In this document: positions 10,464-17,940 of the stretch, one piece after another | Layout of the letters: every line of letters begins with the position of its first letter | How positions within the stretch are numbered: the first letter of the stretch is position 1 | Assembly (NCBI GenBank): GCA_000166735.2 | Contig: AEMJ01000551.1 | Span: 1-33,069 of the forward strand | Origin: Leuconostoc inhae KCTC 3774 | Lineage (GTDB): Bacteria; Bacillota; Bacilli; Lactobacillales; Lactobacillaceae | Direction: 5' to 3' | DNA length: 33,069 bases | The notes under the pieces: generated by a model | Database searches by the model: none | The model's input: the letters and a program-made list of their open reading frames with translations, nothing else | What the model was told of the DNA's origin: nothing | Program-made: the position numbers and the translations under genes

Positions 10464-10517
10464 GAGTCCTTAGTTTCCCTTTGTTTGTTTTAGTTTTACT
10501 GCCCTATAAACAGCGTA

Positions 10518-11813
10518 TTACTTACCGTTTTTTAACATATAATCATGATCCAAAGCTATTAAATGTGCATATGATTCACGTGCAATAACTACTTGATGTT
10601 TGCCATTTTCAACAAATACAACAGCTGGTCTTGGATTACGGTTATAGTTTGACGCCATAGCATATCCATAAGCACCAGTTGCCAAAACAGATAAAATATC
10701 GCCAGGTTTGGTTTTCGGTAACGCTTGTTGCCATACTAGCACATCCCCTGATTCACAATACTTACCTGCCACACGCACAACCTCTTGGGTTGATGCGTTA
10801 GGGTTATTGGCTAAGATTGCGTCGTAATTTGCCTGATAAAGCGCTGGCCGAATATTATCCCCCATACCCCCGTCAACTGCTAAGTAGTGACGTAAGTCAG
10901 GAATATCCTTCCGTGAACCAATCGTATAAAGCGTTTGGCCTGCTGGCCCGACAATTGAGCGACCTGGTTCAATCCAAATTTCTGGCATTTTCCAATCATA
11001 CTCGGCTGCTTTACTCTTCAATGTACGGATAATAGCGTCTGCATACTCGCTTTCAGGTAACGGTTCATCTTCTGACGTGTAACGAATACCAAAACCACCA
11101 CCAACATTGATAACTTCTGGTTGAAATCCCCAACTTTTTGCCGTCTCTGCTAATAGTGCAGCATTTTTTTCAAAACCAGTCACATCAAAAATTTGTGATC
11201 CAATATGTGCATGAAGGCCACGTAAATTAAAATTTTCATTCTGTCTAGCAATGTCATAAGCTGTCTTAGCTTGTCCTGTTAACAAATCAAATCCAAATTT
11301 AGAATCTTGTTGACCCGTACTAATGAATTCATGTGTATGCGCCGATATGCCTGGTGAAATTCGCAATAATATATCTTGTTTCACACCATTTTGAGTAGTA
11401 ATTTCTGACAATAGTTGTAATTCCAAGAAATTATCGACAATAATTGTTCCGACACCCTCGGTAACTGCCATGGTGAGTTCATCCCAACTTTTATTGTTGC
11501 CATTAAAACTTAGATGTTTAGGATCAAATCCAGCTGCTAATGCCGTGTAAAGTTCACCACCAGAAACAATATCAGCATGGATTCCTTCTTGCTGGGCCAC
11601 TTGATAAATGGCTTTGGAAGCAAATGCCTTAGACGCGTAACTCACGACATAAGGAACATCTTCTTTTTCAAAAATAGCTTTAAAATCACGCATAGTTTGA
11701 CGAATTTTAGTAACATCGTATACATATAATGGTGTCCCATAAGTTTTTGCTAAATCAATTGCGTCAACCTCACCAATTGTCAAATGTTGTGCCGTGTTTA
11801 TTGGGTAGCTCAT
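10518..11813 (-). CDS. lysA: Diaminopimelate decarboxylase
   Basis: LysA decarboxylates meso-DAP to lysine, the last step of the pathway, using PLP. At 431 aa it is intact. It shows the PLP lysine in SYASKAF, HAHIGSQI, the phosphate-binding GGGFGIRY, EPGRSIVG, and KYCESGDVL with the active-site Cys of the family. It is the first gene of the operon and lies directly downstream of the lysine riboswitch. AGGAG 7 nt before the ATG sets the start. A final-step gene under lysine control together with dapD, the deacetylase, dapA and dapB makes a near-complete lysine branch. Aspartokinase, asd, the aminotransferase and dapF must be elsewhere. Confidence 0.95.
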   Translation of the reverse strand: MSYPINTAQHLTIGEVDAIDLAKTYGTPLYVYDVTKIRQTMRDFKAIFEKEDVPYVVSYASKAFASKAIYQVAQQEGIHADIVSGGELYTALAAGFDPKHLSFNGNNKSWDELTMAVTEGVGTIIVDNFLELQLLSEITTQNGVKQDILLRISPGISAHTHEFISTGQQDSKFGFDLLTGQAKTAYDIARQNENFNLRGLHAHIGSQIFDVTGFEKNAALLAETAKSWGFQPEVINVGGGFGIRYTSEDEPLPESEYADAIIRTLKSKAAEYDWKMPEIWIEPGRSIVGPAGQTLYTIGSRKDIPDLRHYLAVDGGMGDNIRPALYQANYDAILANNPNASTQEVVRVAGKYCESGDVLVWQQALPKTKPGDILSVLATGAYGYAMASNYNRNPRPAVVFVENGKHQVVIARESYAHLIALDHDYMLKNGK

Positions 11814-11880
11814 ATACTCTCCTAAGTTCTATTTGTGCAAACAATTGTACACAAACTAACAATTCCCCTTTATTTCACAT

Positions 11881-11924
11881 AAAAAGCCCTTTGTTCGAGA
11901 CTAGGTCACGGACAAAAGGCTTTT
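11881..11924 (-). terminator. Conditional terminator of the lysine riboswitch
   Basis: On the minus strand AAAAGCCTTTTGT pairs with ACAAAGGGCTTTT and runs into a T5 tract. It lies between the aptamer and lysA, the usual expression platform of Gram-positive L-boxes. Confidence 0.85.
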
Positions 11925-11932
11925 GTGTTTAG

Positions 11933-12110
11933 CAATTTTGACTGTTTCCATAGCTCACCGTTATTTCTAACGACAGTCTAATAGTTATTAGCTATTAGCC
12001 CAACAAATATCTCTTTTGAAGACGATTCATTTCGGCGATATCCCCTTTTACTTGATTAACCTGTGATAACAGGTTAACCAAGCGACTCATGTCAATCGCG
12101 ACCTCTATGT
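11933..12110 (-). ncRNA. Lysine riboswitch (L-box) aptamer
   Basis: The minus strand carries the conserved L-box blocks in order. ATAGAGGTCGCG is the 5' part of P1/P2. ATGAGTCG and a P2 hairpin follow (TTAACCTGTTATCACAGGTTAA). Then come AAAGGGGATATCGCCGAAAT, TTGGGC, an inverted TAATAG pair, GACTGTCGTTAGAAATAACG, GGTGAGCTATGG and the closing AACAGT. Lysine binding is expected to favour the downstream terminator and switch off the lysA-dapB operon. It was recognised by eye from consensus blocks; covariance-model scoring was not run. Confidence 0.92.
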
Positions 12111-12135
12111 GAAATTAATTTTTTATATTGTAGTA

Positions 12136-12164
12136 ATCATAACTTATTGCGTAAAAAATGTCAA
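12136..12164 (-). promoter_or_regulatory. Promoter of the lysine operon
   Basis: Consensus -35 TTGACA (12159-12164), 17-nt spacer and -10 TATGAT (12136-12141) on the minus strand, ending about 25 nt before the riboswitch. Confidence 0.9.
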
Positions 12165-12173
12165 ACCTTTAAT

Positions 12174-12507
12174 CTAGTATTCTGTATCAATAAAAGTTAG
12201 ACCAAGTTCTTTACCGTACTGTCGAATGGTTGATTCTGCCAAATTCATTTCAAAGGACAAATCAATGTAACTCGTCATGCCAGCATTAAACAATGCAGCT
12301 ACTTGAATTTTACGTTCATCTTTACCAATAGCAGACTCGGTTGCAAGCGCCCGAAGGCCATGTCCCACAACCTCATTTTCAGGCGCACTGTCTGGCTTTT
12401 ATCTCGTTTTCACGATCACGGTAGGCCTGTGCAGCAGATTTAACGTCAAGCATCGTCACTTCAACCTCATCATTTAACTCAGCTTGTTTTTTAAATTGAT
12501 AGTTCAT
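12174..12507 (-). pseudogene. Small HTH-like protein of unknown function downstream of nadV, frameshifted
   Basis: I do not recognise a family. As read, an ATG at 12507 with GAGG 8 nt upstream opens a 42-codon frame that stops early. A second frame continues to 12174. Removing one A from the A4 run (T4 on plus, 12397-12400) joins them to 110 aa: an acidic, helical N-terminus (AELNDEVEVTMLDVKSAAQ), a hinge (PDSAPENEVVGHG) and a C-terminal segment with a helix-turn-helix look (LSFEMNLAESTIRQYGKELG). It starts 9 nt after the nadV stop and is the last gene of that operon. No terminator follows before the lysine promoter. A DNA-binding or NadV-associated role is only a guess from position and the HTH-like segment. 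Confidence 0.5.
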
Positions 12508-12516
12508 GTCAATACC

Positions 12517-13891
12517 TCAAAAAAGTGTTCGATTAATGACATCATTGCCATTAACAGATAGTATCTTACCGTTTTCATATACTGTCTGTAATAAGTCTTG
12601 ACCAGGATCATTTTGAGAAACGGTCACAATGTCCTTATCACGTAAAACAACCTTAAGCAGTCCAGCTTTTGATGTTTTTGCAGCATCAGTTTTAGGCTTT
12701 TTTGGATGTTAATTTTCTCACCGGCGGCATTCTCAGCATAAGCTGCTTTAATCGCAAATCTTTCAGTGTCTCGGGTAAACCCTTCTTGTAGCAAACCACC
12801 ACCTGAACCAACAACTAAATTATCTACTGACCAGCCGGCTTGCATAATTGCTTCATAAAGTGACACAATTGTGTCTGCTTTCATGCCATCTCCCTGAATC
12901 ACGCCAACATTATGCTGCAATACCTTATAGCCTTTATCATTAATTGTGGTGCCAAAAATATCCCCTAATAACGATAATACCTGTAAATCAATCGTTTCTG
13001 GCTCACCAGAGTCAGGGCGTAAAACAATTCGTCCGGCGCGTTTAATGATGCGGTCTTTAATTTCTGAGGAGCCAATAACTTTTTTAATAAAATTCAATGC
13101 ATCATATGAATCAATCACAATCGACAAAATAGCACTATCAGGTGCACGATCCAATTGCGCATTAACGTAGTCAAACTCTCCTTGACCTGCACCATAAGCA
13201 GTTGCGACTGAATGTTCAGTCGCCCACACTGACAAAGCACGTCCAGAAACACCATAAACATCTTTAAAATATTGTGAAGCAGCCATGTTATCGGATCCTT
13301 GGAAATGTAATAAGTGCGCAGAACCACCACGTTTACCTGATTCAAGCGAGGTCGCCCCACGTAAGCCAAAATCATTAACAGCTAGTGTTATGCCAGCTAC
13401 TGTGCCTGACTTTTCAAACAAAGGTCGCAAGCGTTTTTTATATACAAAGAGTTAGTGGCAATTGTCGTTGGATACCAAACATGCATGAGCACGACTTCTA
13501 ACGCATTTAAACTCGTTGCAAACCAGTCAGCTGTTGATTCAATTGTGAATAGCGCATTACCGGTTGGCACCTCAAGCCCTTCAGGCAATGCTTTAATTTT
13601 AACCGGAAAATAACCTAAATCGCGCACTTTTTCCCAGACTACACGATTAAAATAAGCTGATGTATTAAACGTCAGCTTAGATACTTGCTCGGCTTCATCA
13701 ATCATAGCGTCTGTGATTGGCTGATGAAAATAATCATGTAAAATCATAGACATACCAAACCAACTGACTGTATCAAAACGCCCACCAGTACGTGCTTCAC
13801 CGTAAGAGTAGAGTTTTGTAATATTTGTTGGATACTGTAAATGGTGTGTTAACTTGTAGGCATCTGTTGCCAGAATCAAATTTTCCGTCAT
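12517..13891 (-). pseudogene. nadV: Nicotinamide phosphoribosyltransferase (NAMPT/NadV), frameshifted twice
   Basis: NadV joins nicotinamide with PRPP to make NMN, allowing NAD synthesis from nicotinamide in one step. The pieces show TDAYKLTHHLQYP and YSYGEARTGGRF near the start. Later come GLRGATSLES, QGSDNMAA, SVWATEHSVATAYG, IVLRPDSGEPE, NVGVIQGDG and VGSGGGLLQ, all core NAMPT motifs including the PRPP and nicotinamide site regions. Adding one A to each of two A6 runs (T6 on plus, 13434-13439 and 12698-12703) gives one 458-aa protein of normal length, ending ENGKILSVNGNDVINRTLF. The ATG overlaps the stop of the upstream regulator (TAATG) and has GGAG nearby. Confidence 0.92.
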
Positions 13892-14435
13892 TAACTTATC
13901 TCCGGTAAGTCCGTTGTAATTATTGTTTGCGTTACATCTGTGAAGTGATCTTCATTTATACGTAACAACCGCCAATCATATTCCTTATCATCATCAAATT
14001 CATCAATATAGGGCTCAAACTCACCTTCTGTTTGTAAGATTAAATAACCGGCAAACGCAGTGACAAAATCCATACTAGACGTGACCACTCGTGTTAATTG
14101 ACCTTGATTAAAGAAACCAATAGCCAGCTTATCACCTTGCCATTTTCCTTCAAATGCCCACTTGAGCGTGATCCAGTCAGAAGTTGTGATACCAAGATTC
14201 ATTAAATAATCCACTGACAAACGAATGTGTATTGGATGCTTTTCTGATTGTGTTTCAATGCCTTGTGCATCAAGTTGGCTAGAGAAGATACCAACTAGCG
14301 CTTCTAATTCACCAACTGTTGGCATATTTTCTTCATTCTCAAACGATTTAATTAAGGCCAAATCAATGTCCAAAGCATCGCTAATTTCTTCGGCAGATAT
14401 GCCAGTTAATTGTTGTAGTTTTTTAAATTATTCAT
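13891..14435 (-). pseudogene. XRE-type HTH protein, probable regulator of the nadV operon, frameshifted near its start
   Basis: As read the first ATG (14435) gives only nine codons. One A added to the A6 run (T6 on plus, 14419-14424) opens a 181-aa protein beginning MNNLKKLQQLTGISAEEISD. The N-terminal 50 residues fit an XRE/Cro-type HTH (LTGISAEEISDALDIDLALI, then MPTVGELEALVGIF). The remaining 120 residues form an acidic domain I do not recognise (SDWITLKWAFEGKW, YIDEFDDDKEYDW). Its stop overlaps nadV's ATG, so the two are translationally coupled, which suggests control of or by the nicotinamide salvage enzyme. A TATAAT lies exactly 6 nt before the ATG with no Shine-Dalgarno, so the mRNA may be leaderless. 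Confidence 0.7.
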
Positions 14436-14441
14436 AATTTC

Positions 14442-14447
14442 ATTATA
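14442..14447 (-). promoter_or_regulatory. -10 box of the nadV operon, leaderless spacing
   Basis: Perfect TATAAT on the minus strand, followed by GAAATT and the ATG of the regulator. It abuts the dedA terminator. The -35 is poor (CTGCCT at 18 nt). Confidence 0.5.
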
Positions 14448-15150
14448 CTAAAAAAGCCACCTCAAAGGCAGCCTTATTTTTTGATTTTGTTATTTTTTTA
14501 GCACGTTGGCTAATAACTACCGAACGAATGATTCCAATAATTGTTGGCAACAGTGTGATTAATGCAATTCCTAAAATAATCACTGAAAAATGTGCGCTGA
14601 CAAAAGGGATATTACCAAATAAATAACCTGCCCCTGTTGCAATCAGGCTCCATGAAAAAGCGGCGATAACATTATTTCTTAAAAAATGACTATATGGAAA
14701 CTGACTAATACCAGCCACAAAAGGAATAAATGTCCGTACGATGGGCATATACCGCCCAATGATAATCGCTGCTGCCCCACGTTTTTCAAAGAAAGCCTCT
14801 GCTTCATGAATATGATTTTCCTTGATAAAACGACCAACTATTGGATGTCTAATAAGCTTGTAGCCACCTGTACGGCCAATCCAAAAATTCAAGGAATCAC
14901 CTGTTACTGCAGCAATGAAGAACAGGAGCATAAATACCCAATGATTTAACCCAGCATGTAGACCAGCTGGTGTTGCCGCAACTGCGCCAGCAGCAAAAAG
15001 TAATGAGTCACCAGGTAAAAATGGCATGATGACAATCCCTGTCTCTATAAAAATAATGGCAAATAAAATGAGGTAAGTCCATGGTCCAAATTGCGTCACC
15101 AGACTAGCGATGTGCGCATCAATATGGAGGATGAAATCTATTAAAAACAT
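14443..15150 (-). CDS. DedA-family membrane protein
   Basis: A multi-span inner membrane protein of the DedA/SNARE-associated family, members of which act in membrane lipid carrier recycling and membrane potential maintenance. Seen here: IIFIETGIVIMPFLPGDSLL near the N-terminus, GDSLNFWIGRTGG, FFEKRGAAAIIIGRYMPIVRTF and PFVAGISQFPY, all family hallmarks, then two C-terminal hydrophobic spans. The frame is open to 15237, but a promoter-like TTGACA/TAATCT lies over that ATG. The family N-terminus (FLIDFILHIDAHI) fits the ATG at 15150, though no good Shine-Dalgarno is seen. The tail NKAAFEVAFLV overlaps the terminator. One extra A in the A6 run at 14477-14482 would end the protein at KITKSKK, ahead of the hairpin. 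Confidence 0.88.
   Translation of the reverse strand: MFLIDFILHIDAHIASLVTQFGPWTYLILFAIIFIETGIVIMPFLPGDSLLFAAGAVAATPAGLHAGLNHWVFMLLFFIAAVTGDSLNFWIGRTGGYKLIRHPIVGRFIKENHIHEAEAFFEKRGAAAIIIGRYMPIVRTFIPFVAGISQFPYSHFLRNNVIAAFSWSLIATGAGYLFGNIPFVSAHFSVIILGIALITLLPTIIGIIRSVVISQRAKKITKSKNKAAFEVAFLV
14450..14475 (-). terminator. Rho-independent terminator of dedA
   Basis: AAGGCTGCC-TTTGA-GGTGGCTTT on the minus strand (9 bp with three G-U pairs), followed by T6. As read it lies inside the last codons of dedA, which suggests the true dedA stop is earlier. Confidence 0.7.
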
Positions 15151-15220
15151 ATGATTGATGTATTTCGTCAAACCAAACAAGGTTTGCGAGACACGTTCCC
15201 CTAACTTAATTTTTTGAATA

Positions 15221-15249
15221 AGATTAGTGTACCACAATTTTTATGTCAA
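15221..15249 (-). promoter_or_regulatory. Probable promoter of dedA
   Basis: TTGACA (15244-15249), 17-nt spacer and a weak -10 TAATCT on the minus strand. Confidence 0.5.
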
Positions 15250-15302
15250 ACATAATATACAAACGACACAATGACTTTTAAATACATGATAAAATAAGTT
15301 CT

Positions 15303-15317
15303 AGACAAAATTTGTCT
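15303..15317. promoter_or_regulatory. 15-bp palindrome in the dedA / deoxyribosyltransferase intergenic region
   Basis: AGACAAA-A-TTTGTCT, a perfect 7-bp inverted repeat about the central base. It lies between divergent promoters, upstream of the probable plus-strand promoter (TTACAA / TATATT near 15337-15367). It may be an operator. Confidence 0.4.
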
Positions 15318-15394
15318 GTTTAGCGATATTACAACACTTACAAAATAATCTGTTGTACAGTTATATTATGTTGAAAATTAAAGGAGAACACATT

Positions 15395-15930
15395 ATGAAC
15401 GAAACAAAGTTGATTGCCGACCTCGAAGAAATCAATCGTCATGTTGACAATGACAAAAAGCTACCTGGAGCTAAAACATTTATTTGGCAGCGGGCTGGTT
15501 CTCAGATACACAAGAAGTATTACTGAAAGATGCTTTTATTCAGCTCAGTGCTAATCCAACAATTGCACACATTCACGTGCCCCTGTTGCATCAATATGGC
15601 GGTATGGCATTAGGTGATGCTAATAGCGAACCAGATTTTGAATGGGGGGCTATGACCTATAAAGCAGACATCAAAGCAATTGACAATTCCGATCTCACTG
15701 TTGCGATTTTTGAGGCAGAAGATGCCGACACAGGTACAGCAATGGAATTAGGTTACTCGGTAGCTTCAAACACGCCGGTTGTGTCAGTATTTTCTGGAAA
15801 TATAGATCAACATCCAATTAACCTCATGCTATCCTTTGGTACAGATGCTCACGTCACATCGACTGCTGAATTAGCAAATTATGACTTCTTTGATATTACA
15901 CCCAATAAATATATGGGAAAGCTCATTTAA
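15395..15930 (+). pseudogene. Nucleoside 2-deoxyribosyltransferase family protein, frameshifted
   Basis: The family transfers 2-deoxyribosyl between bases through a covalent intermediate on a Glu. AGGAG lies 8 nt before ATG 15395. The first frame stops after 43 codons, and the main domain is in another frame. One base added near 15471-15483 gives YLAAGWFS, the family's first beta strand and loop, and a 178-aa protein. Further on are HIHVPLLHQYGG, the Asp/Tyr region FEWGAMTYKADI, and the catalytic Glu in GTAMELGYSVA followed by PVVSVF. The adjacent pnuC on the same strand raises the possibility that the substrate is nicotinamide riboside or a related N-riboside instead of a deoxynucleoside; this is inference. 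Confidence 0.82.
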
Positions 15931-15957
15931 TTTAACAATTCCTGATAAAAAGAAAGG

Positions 15958-16023
15958 TGCCAAGCCGCTCTCTCAAAGTACTGTCAAGTTGCAGAAACCA
16001 TCCAGAGTGCCTTAATTTTGGCA
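15958..16023 (+). ncRNA. Structured leader RNA of pnuC, candidate NAD+-II (pnuC-motif) riboswitch
   Basis: An outer 6-bp helix TGCCAA (15958-15963) with TTGGCA (16018-16023) encloses an inner helix CGCTCT (15966-15971) with AGAGTG (16004-16009). The loop is rich in unpaired A (CTGTCAAGTTGCAGAAACC). It ends 11 nt before the pnuC ATG, a position suited to translational control. Known pnuC-associated riboswitches in Lactobacillales sense NAD+. I identify this one by position and structure only, and have not matched it to a consensus. Confidence 0.5.
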
Positions 16024-16034
16024 AACGTAAACTC

Positions 16035-16850
16035 ATGCAAAACACTTCATCTAAACAAATTTCTCACTGGCAACTGATCAACCCACTTTGGTACGCTGAA
16101 CAATTCAAGGGTTGGACACGATTATCTTACACACTACTAAGTATTGGACTACTAATCATTGCCTATACCAGTTTTGGTATGGGTGCCCCAATTAGTGGTA
16201 TGACTTTTGCCACATTTTTTGCAGCAGCATTTGGTTGGACAACTGTCCTCGGTCTAAAAGAGGCAAAGCCTATGAATGGCCTTTTTGGTCTTTTATCGGC
16301 CGCTATTTATATTTATGTTGCTTGGTTACACAGTAATCCTGCTGACGCGGTATTACAATTAACCTATGTTATTTTATTAGACATACCTGTCTTGGTCATG
16401 CCGTCTTGGGTTAAAGATACTGACAAACATGTCCGCTTTATTCACGAAACAGATATTCGTGGCGAAAAACATGGTAAATCATTTTGGTACACTGTTATTG
16501 GTATCGTGGCTGTGGTCGCTTTCGTGGCCGCTTACTTATTTGAAACGCAAGTACTCCATACACCACGCCCAATATCAGATTCATTAGTATTAGGTACTGG
16601 TTTAGTCGGTGCTGTCTTAACAACTTTTCGTTTTTCTGAAAGCTGGTTTGCTTGGCTACTGCAAGGTATTATGCAAATCGCCTTGTGGGGATTTACTGTT
16701 GCAGCCGGAGGCGCACTCGGCGCCTCTGCCTTGGTTATTTTAGTTACCTACCTCATGTACTTTGCAAATGATGTCCTAGCTATTGTCCAATCATCATGGT
16801 TTCATCATAAAGAAATCACGGTACAACTAGCACAACGACATGTCAAGTAA
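16035..16850 (+). CDS. pnuC: PnuC-family nicotinamide riboside transporter
   Basis: PnuC proteins import nicotinamide riboside by facilitated diffusion, trapped by phosphorylation inside. The protein (271 aa from ATG 16035) has about seven hydrophobic spans and family features: WYAEQFKGWTRLSY, FGWTTVLGLKEAKPMNGLFG, ILLDIPVLVMPSW and a C-terminal TTFRFSESWFAWLLQG with the conserved Trp-rich helix. The frame is open back to a GTG at 15957, but that part is the structured leader and reads as non-membrane sequence. No Shine-Dalgarno precedes 16035, so the start is uncertain or the leader itself controls access. It probably forms an operon with the deoxyribosyltransferase. Confidence 0.88.
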   Translation: MQNTSSKQISHWQLINPLWYAEQFKGWTRLSYTLLSIGLLIIAYTSFGMGAPISGMTFATFFAAAFGWTTVLGLKEAKPMNGLFGLLSAAIYIYVAWLHSNPADAVLQLTYVILLDIPVLVMPSWVKDTDKHVRFIHETDIRGEKHGKSFWYTVIGIVAVVAFVAAYLFETQVLHTPRPISDSLVLGTGLVGAVLTTFRFSESWFAWLLQGIMQIALWGFTVAAGGALGASALVILVTYLMYFANDVLAIVQSSWFHHKEITVQLAQRHVK

Positions 16851-16880
16851 AATACCTTGACATTGTTTTTAACAAACCTA

Positions 16881-16909
16881 TTGACAAAAGTGTTAAATTT
16901 CGGTAAACT
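16881..16909 (+). promoter_or_regulatory. Promoter of rpmF
   Basis: TTGACA (16881-16886), 17-nt spacer and TAAACT (16904-16909), about 40 nt before the rpmF ATG. Confidence 0.8.
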
Positions 16910-16948
16910 TGACTAGTTGATAAATTGAAACGAAAGGAGGTGCCATTT

Positions 16949-17122
16949 ATGGCTACCCCATCAAACAAGAACTCAAAGTCTCACAAGCGTAACCGCCGCG
17001 GACACATTGGTTTGAATGTTCCTAACATTATGTTGGATCAAACAACTGGTGAGTACCGTGTAGCTCACCGTGTCTCACCTTCTGGTGTTTATAACGGCAA
17101 GCAAGTTATAGAAAAGAAGTAA
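16949..17122 (+). CDS. rpmF: Ribosomal protein bL32
   Basis: A 57-aa basic protein of the large ribosomal subunit. The start ATG 16949 follows a perfect AAAGGAGG at 9 nt; the upstream in-frame ATG at 16925 has none. The N-terminus ([11 protein letters not shown]) and the segment [20 protein letters not shown] fit bL32. There are no cysteines, so this is the zinc-free (C-minus) form. The start MATPSNKN differs from the usual MAVPxRRTSK. It has its own promoter and a strong terminator, so it is monocistronic. Confidence 0.93.
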   Translation: MATPSNKNSKSHKRNRRGHIGLNVPNIMLDQTTGEYRVAHRVSPSGVYNGKQVIEKK

Positions 17123-17131
17123 TCACACATG

Positions 17132-17163
17132 AAAACCTGTACCATTGTGGCACAGGTTTTTTG
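17132..17163 (+). terminator. Terminator of rpmF
   Basis: AAAACCTGT paired with ACAGGTTTT (9 bp), followed by further T residues, 10 nt past the stop. Confidence 0.85.
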
Positions 17164-17178
17164 TTTGCAATTTTGTGG

Positions 17179-17184
17179 TAAAAT
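17179..17184 (+). promoter_or_regulatory. Extended -10 of cutC with leaderless spacing
   Basis: TGG-TAAAAT followed by GGTTAC and then the ATG, with no Shine-Dalgarno. The gap is 6 nt, as in recX and the nadV-operon regulator. Confidence 0.55.
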
Positions 17185-17190
17185 GGTTAC

Positions 17191-17826
17191 ATGACAATTA
17201 CAATTAGAGAAGCAGCGGTCGATTCTGTCGAAACTGCCAAACAAATGCGTCAAAAAGGCGCTAATCGTATTGAACTAAATAGTCGGTTAGACTTAGGCGG
17301 ACTCACACCAGACACGCGCACAATCATTGATACCCTGATTGCCATTGATGATGTGCCAGTCGTTATCATGGTGCGTCCTCGTGATGGTGATTTCGCCTAT
17401 TCTGACATTGAATTGCAACAAATGCGAGATAGCTTACAACAAATTGCTGATCTTGGTGGTCAATTTGTAACATTTGGTGTTGTTCGTGACGGTCTTTTAG
17501 ACAAAGAAGCCATGTCCGAATTAATTATACATGCCACTGAATTAAATTTACAAGTTATTATGCACATGGCATTTGATGCTATTAATCATGATCAACAGCA
17601 ACAGGCTATGTATTGGTTATCAGACCACAGCGTACATCGCATTTTAACACATGGTGGTGACCTTACCACACCAATTATGGCTTTATTGCCACATTTACAA
17701 GTGCTTGTAAACGCAGCCCCAGCAAACTTAACAATATTGCCTGGTGGTGGTATTACAGTTGCTAATTCACAAGCTATTGCTGATACACTCGGTGTAACCG
17801 AAGTGCACGGATCTAACATTGTTTAA
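17191..17826 (+). CDS. cutC: CutC family protein
   Basis: A 211-aa TIM-barrel protein of the CutC family, historically linked to copper homeostasis; its biochemical role is not settled. Family motifs are all present: REAAVDSVETAKQ, NRIELNSRLDLGGLTP, VMVRPRDGDF-like IMVRPRDGDFAY, FVTFGVVRDG, HMAFDAI, RILTHGGD, ILPGGGI and VHGSNIV. The length is normal for the short Lactobacillales form. An extended -10 sits 6 nt before the ATG. A terminator follows. Confidence 0.9.
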   Translation: MTITIREAAVDSVETAKQMRQKGANRIELNSRLDLGGLTPDTRTIIDTLIAIDDVPVVIMVRPRDGDFAYSDIELQQMRDSLQQIADLGGQFVTFGVVRDGLLDKEAMSELIIHATELNLQVIMHMAFDAINHDQQQQAMYWLSDHSVHRILTHGGDLTTPIMALLPHLQVLVNAAPANLTILPGGGITVANSQAIADTLGVTEVHGSNIV

Positions 17827-17835
17827 TTTTGAAAC

Positions 17836-17868
17836 GGTCTCTTTAACAATATAGTTAAAGGCTTTTTT
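17836..17868 (+). terminator. Terminator of cutC
   Basis: CTTTAAC-AATATA-GTTAAAG with a short extension (GTCT/GGCT), followed by T6. Confidence 0.75.
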
Positions 17869-17940
17869 AATAAGCAGATTGAATTATAGGTTATTGATTC
17901 CGCGTTACGATACAATAGAATAATAAGCGAGGTACTATAT

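Noticed and set aside
11814-12173. T-box leader for lysA
   Set aside because: No T-box bulge consensus; the blocks AAAGGGGATATCGCC and GGTGAGCTATGG are those of the lysine riboswitch.
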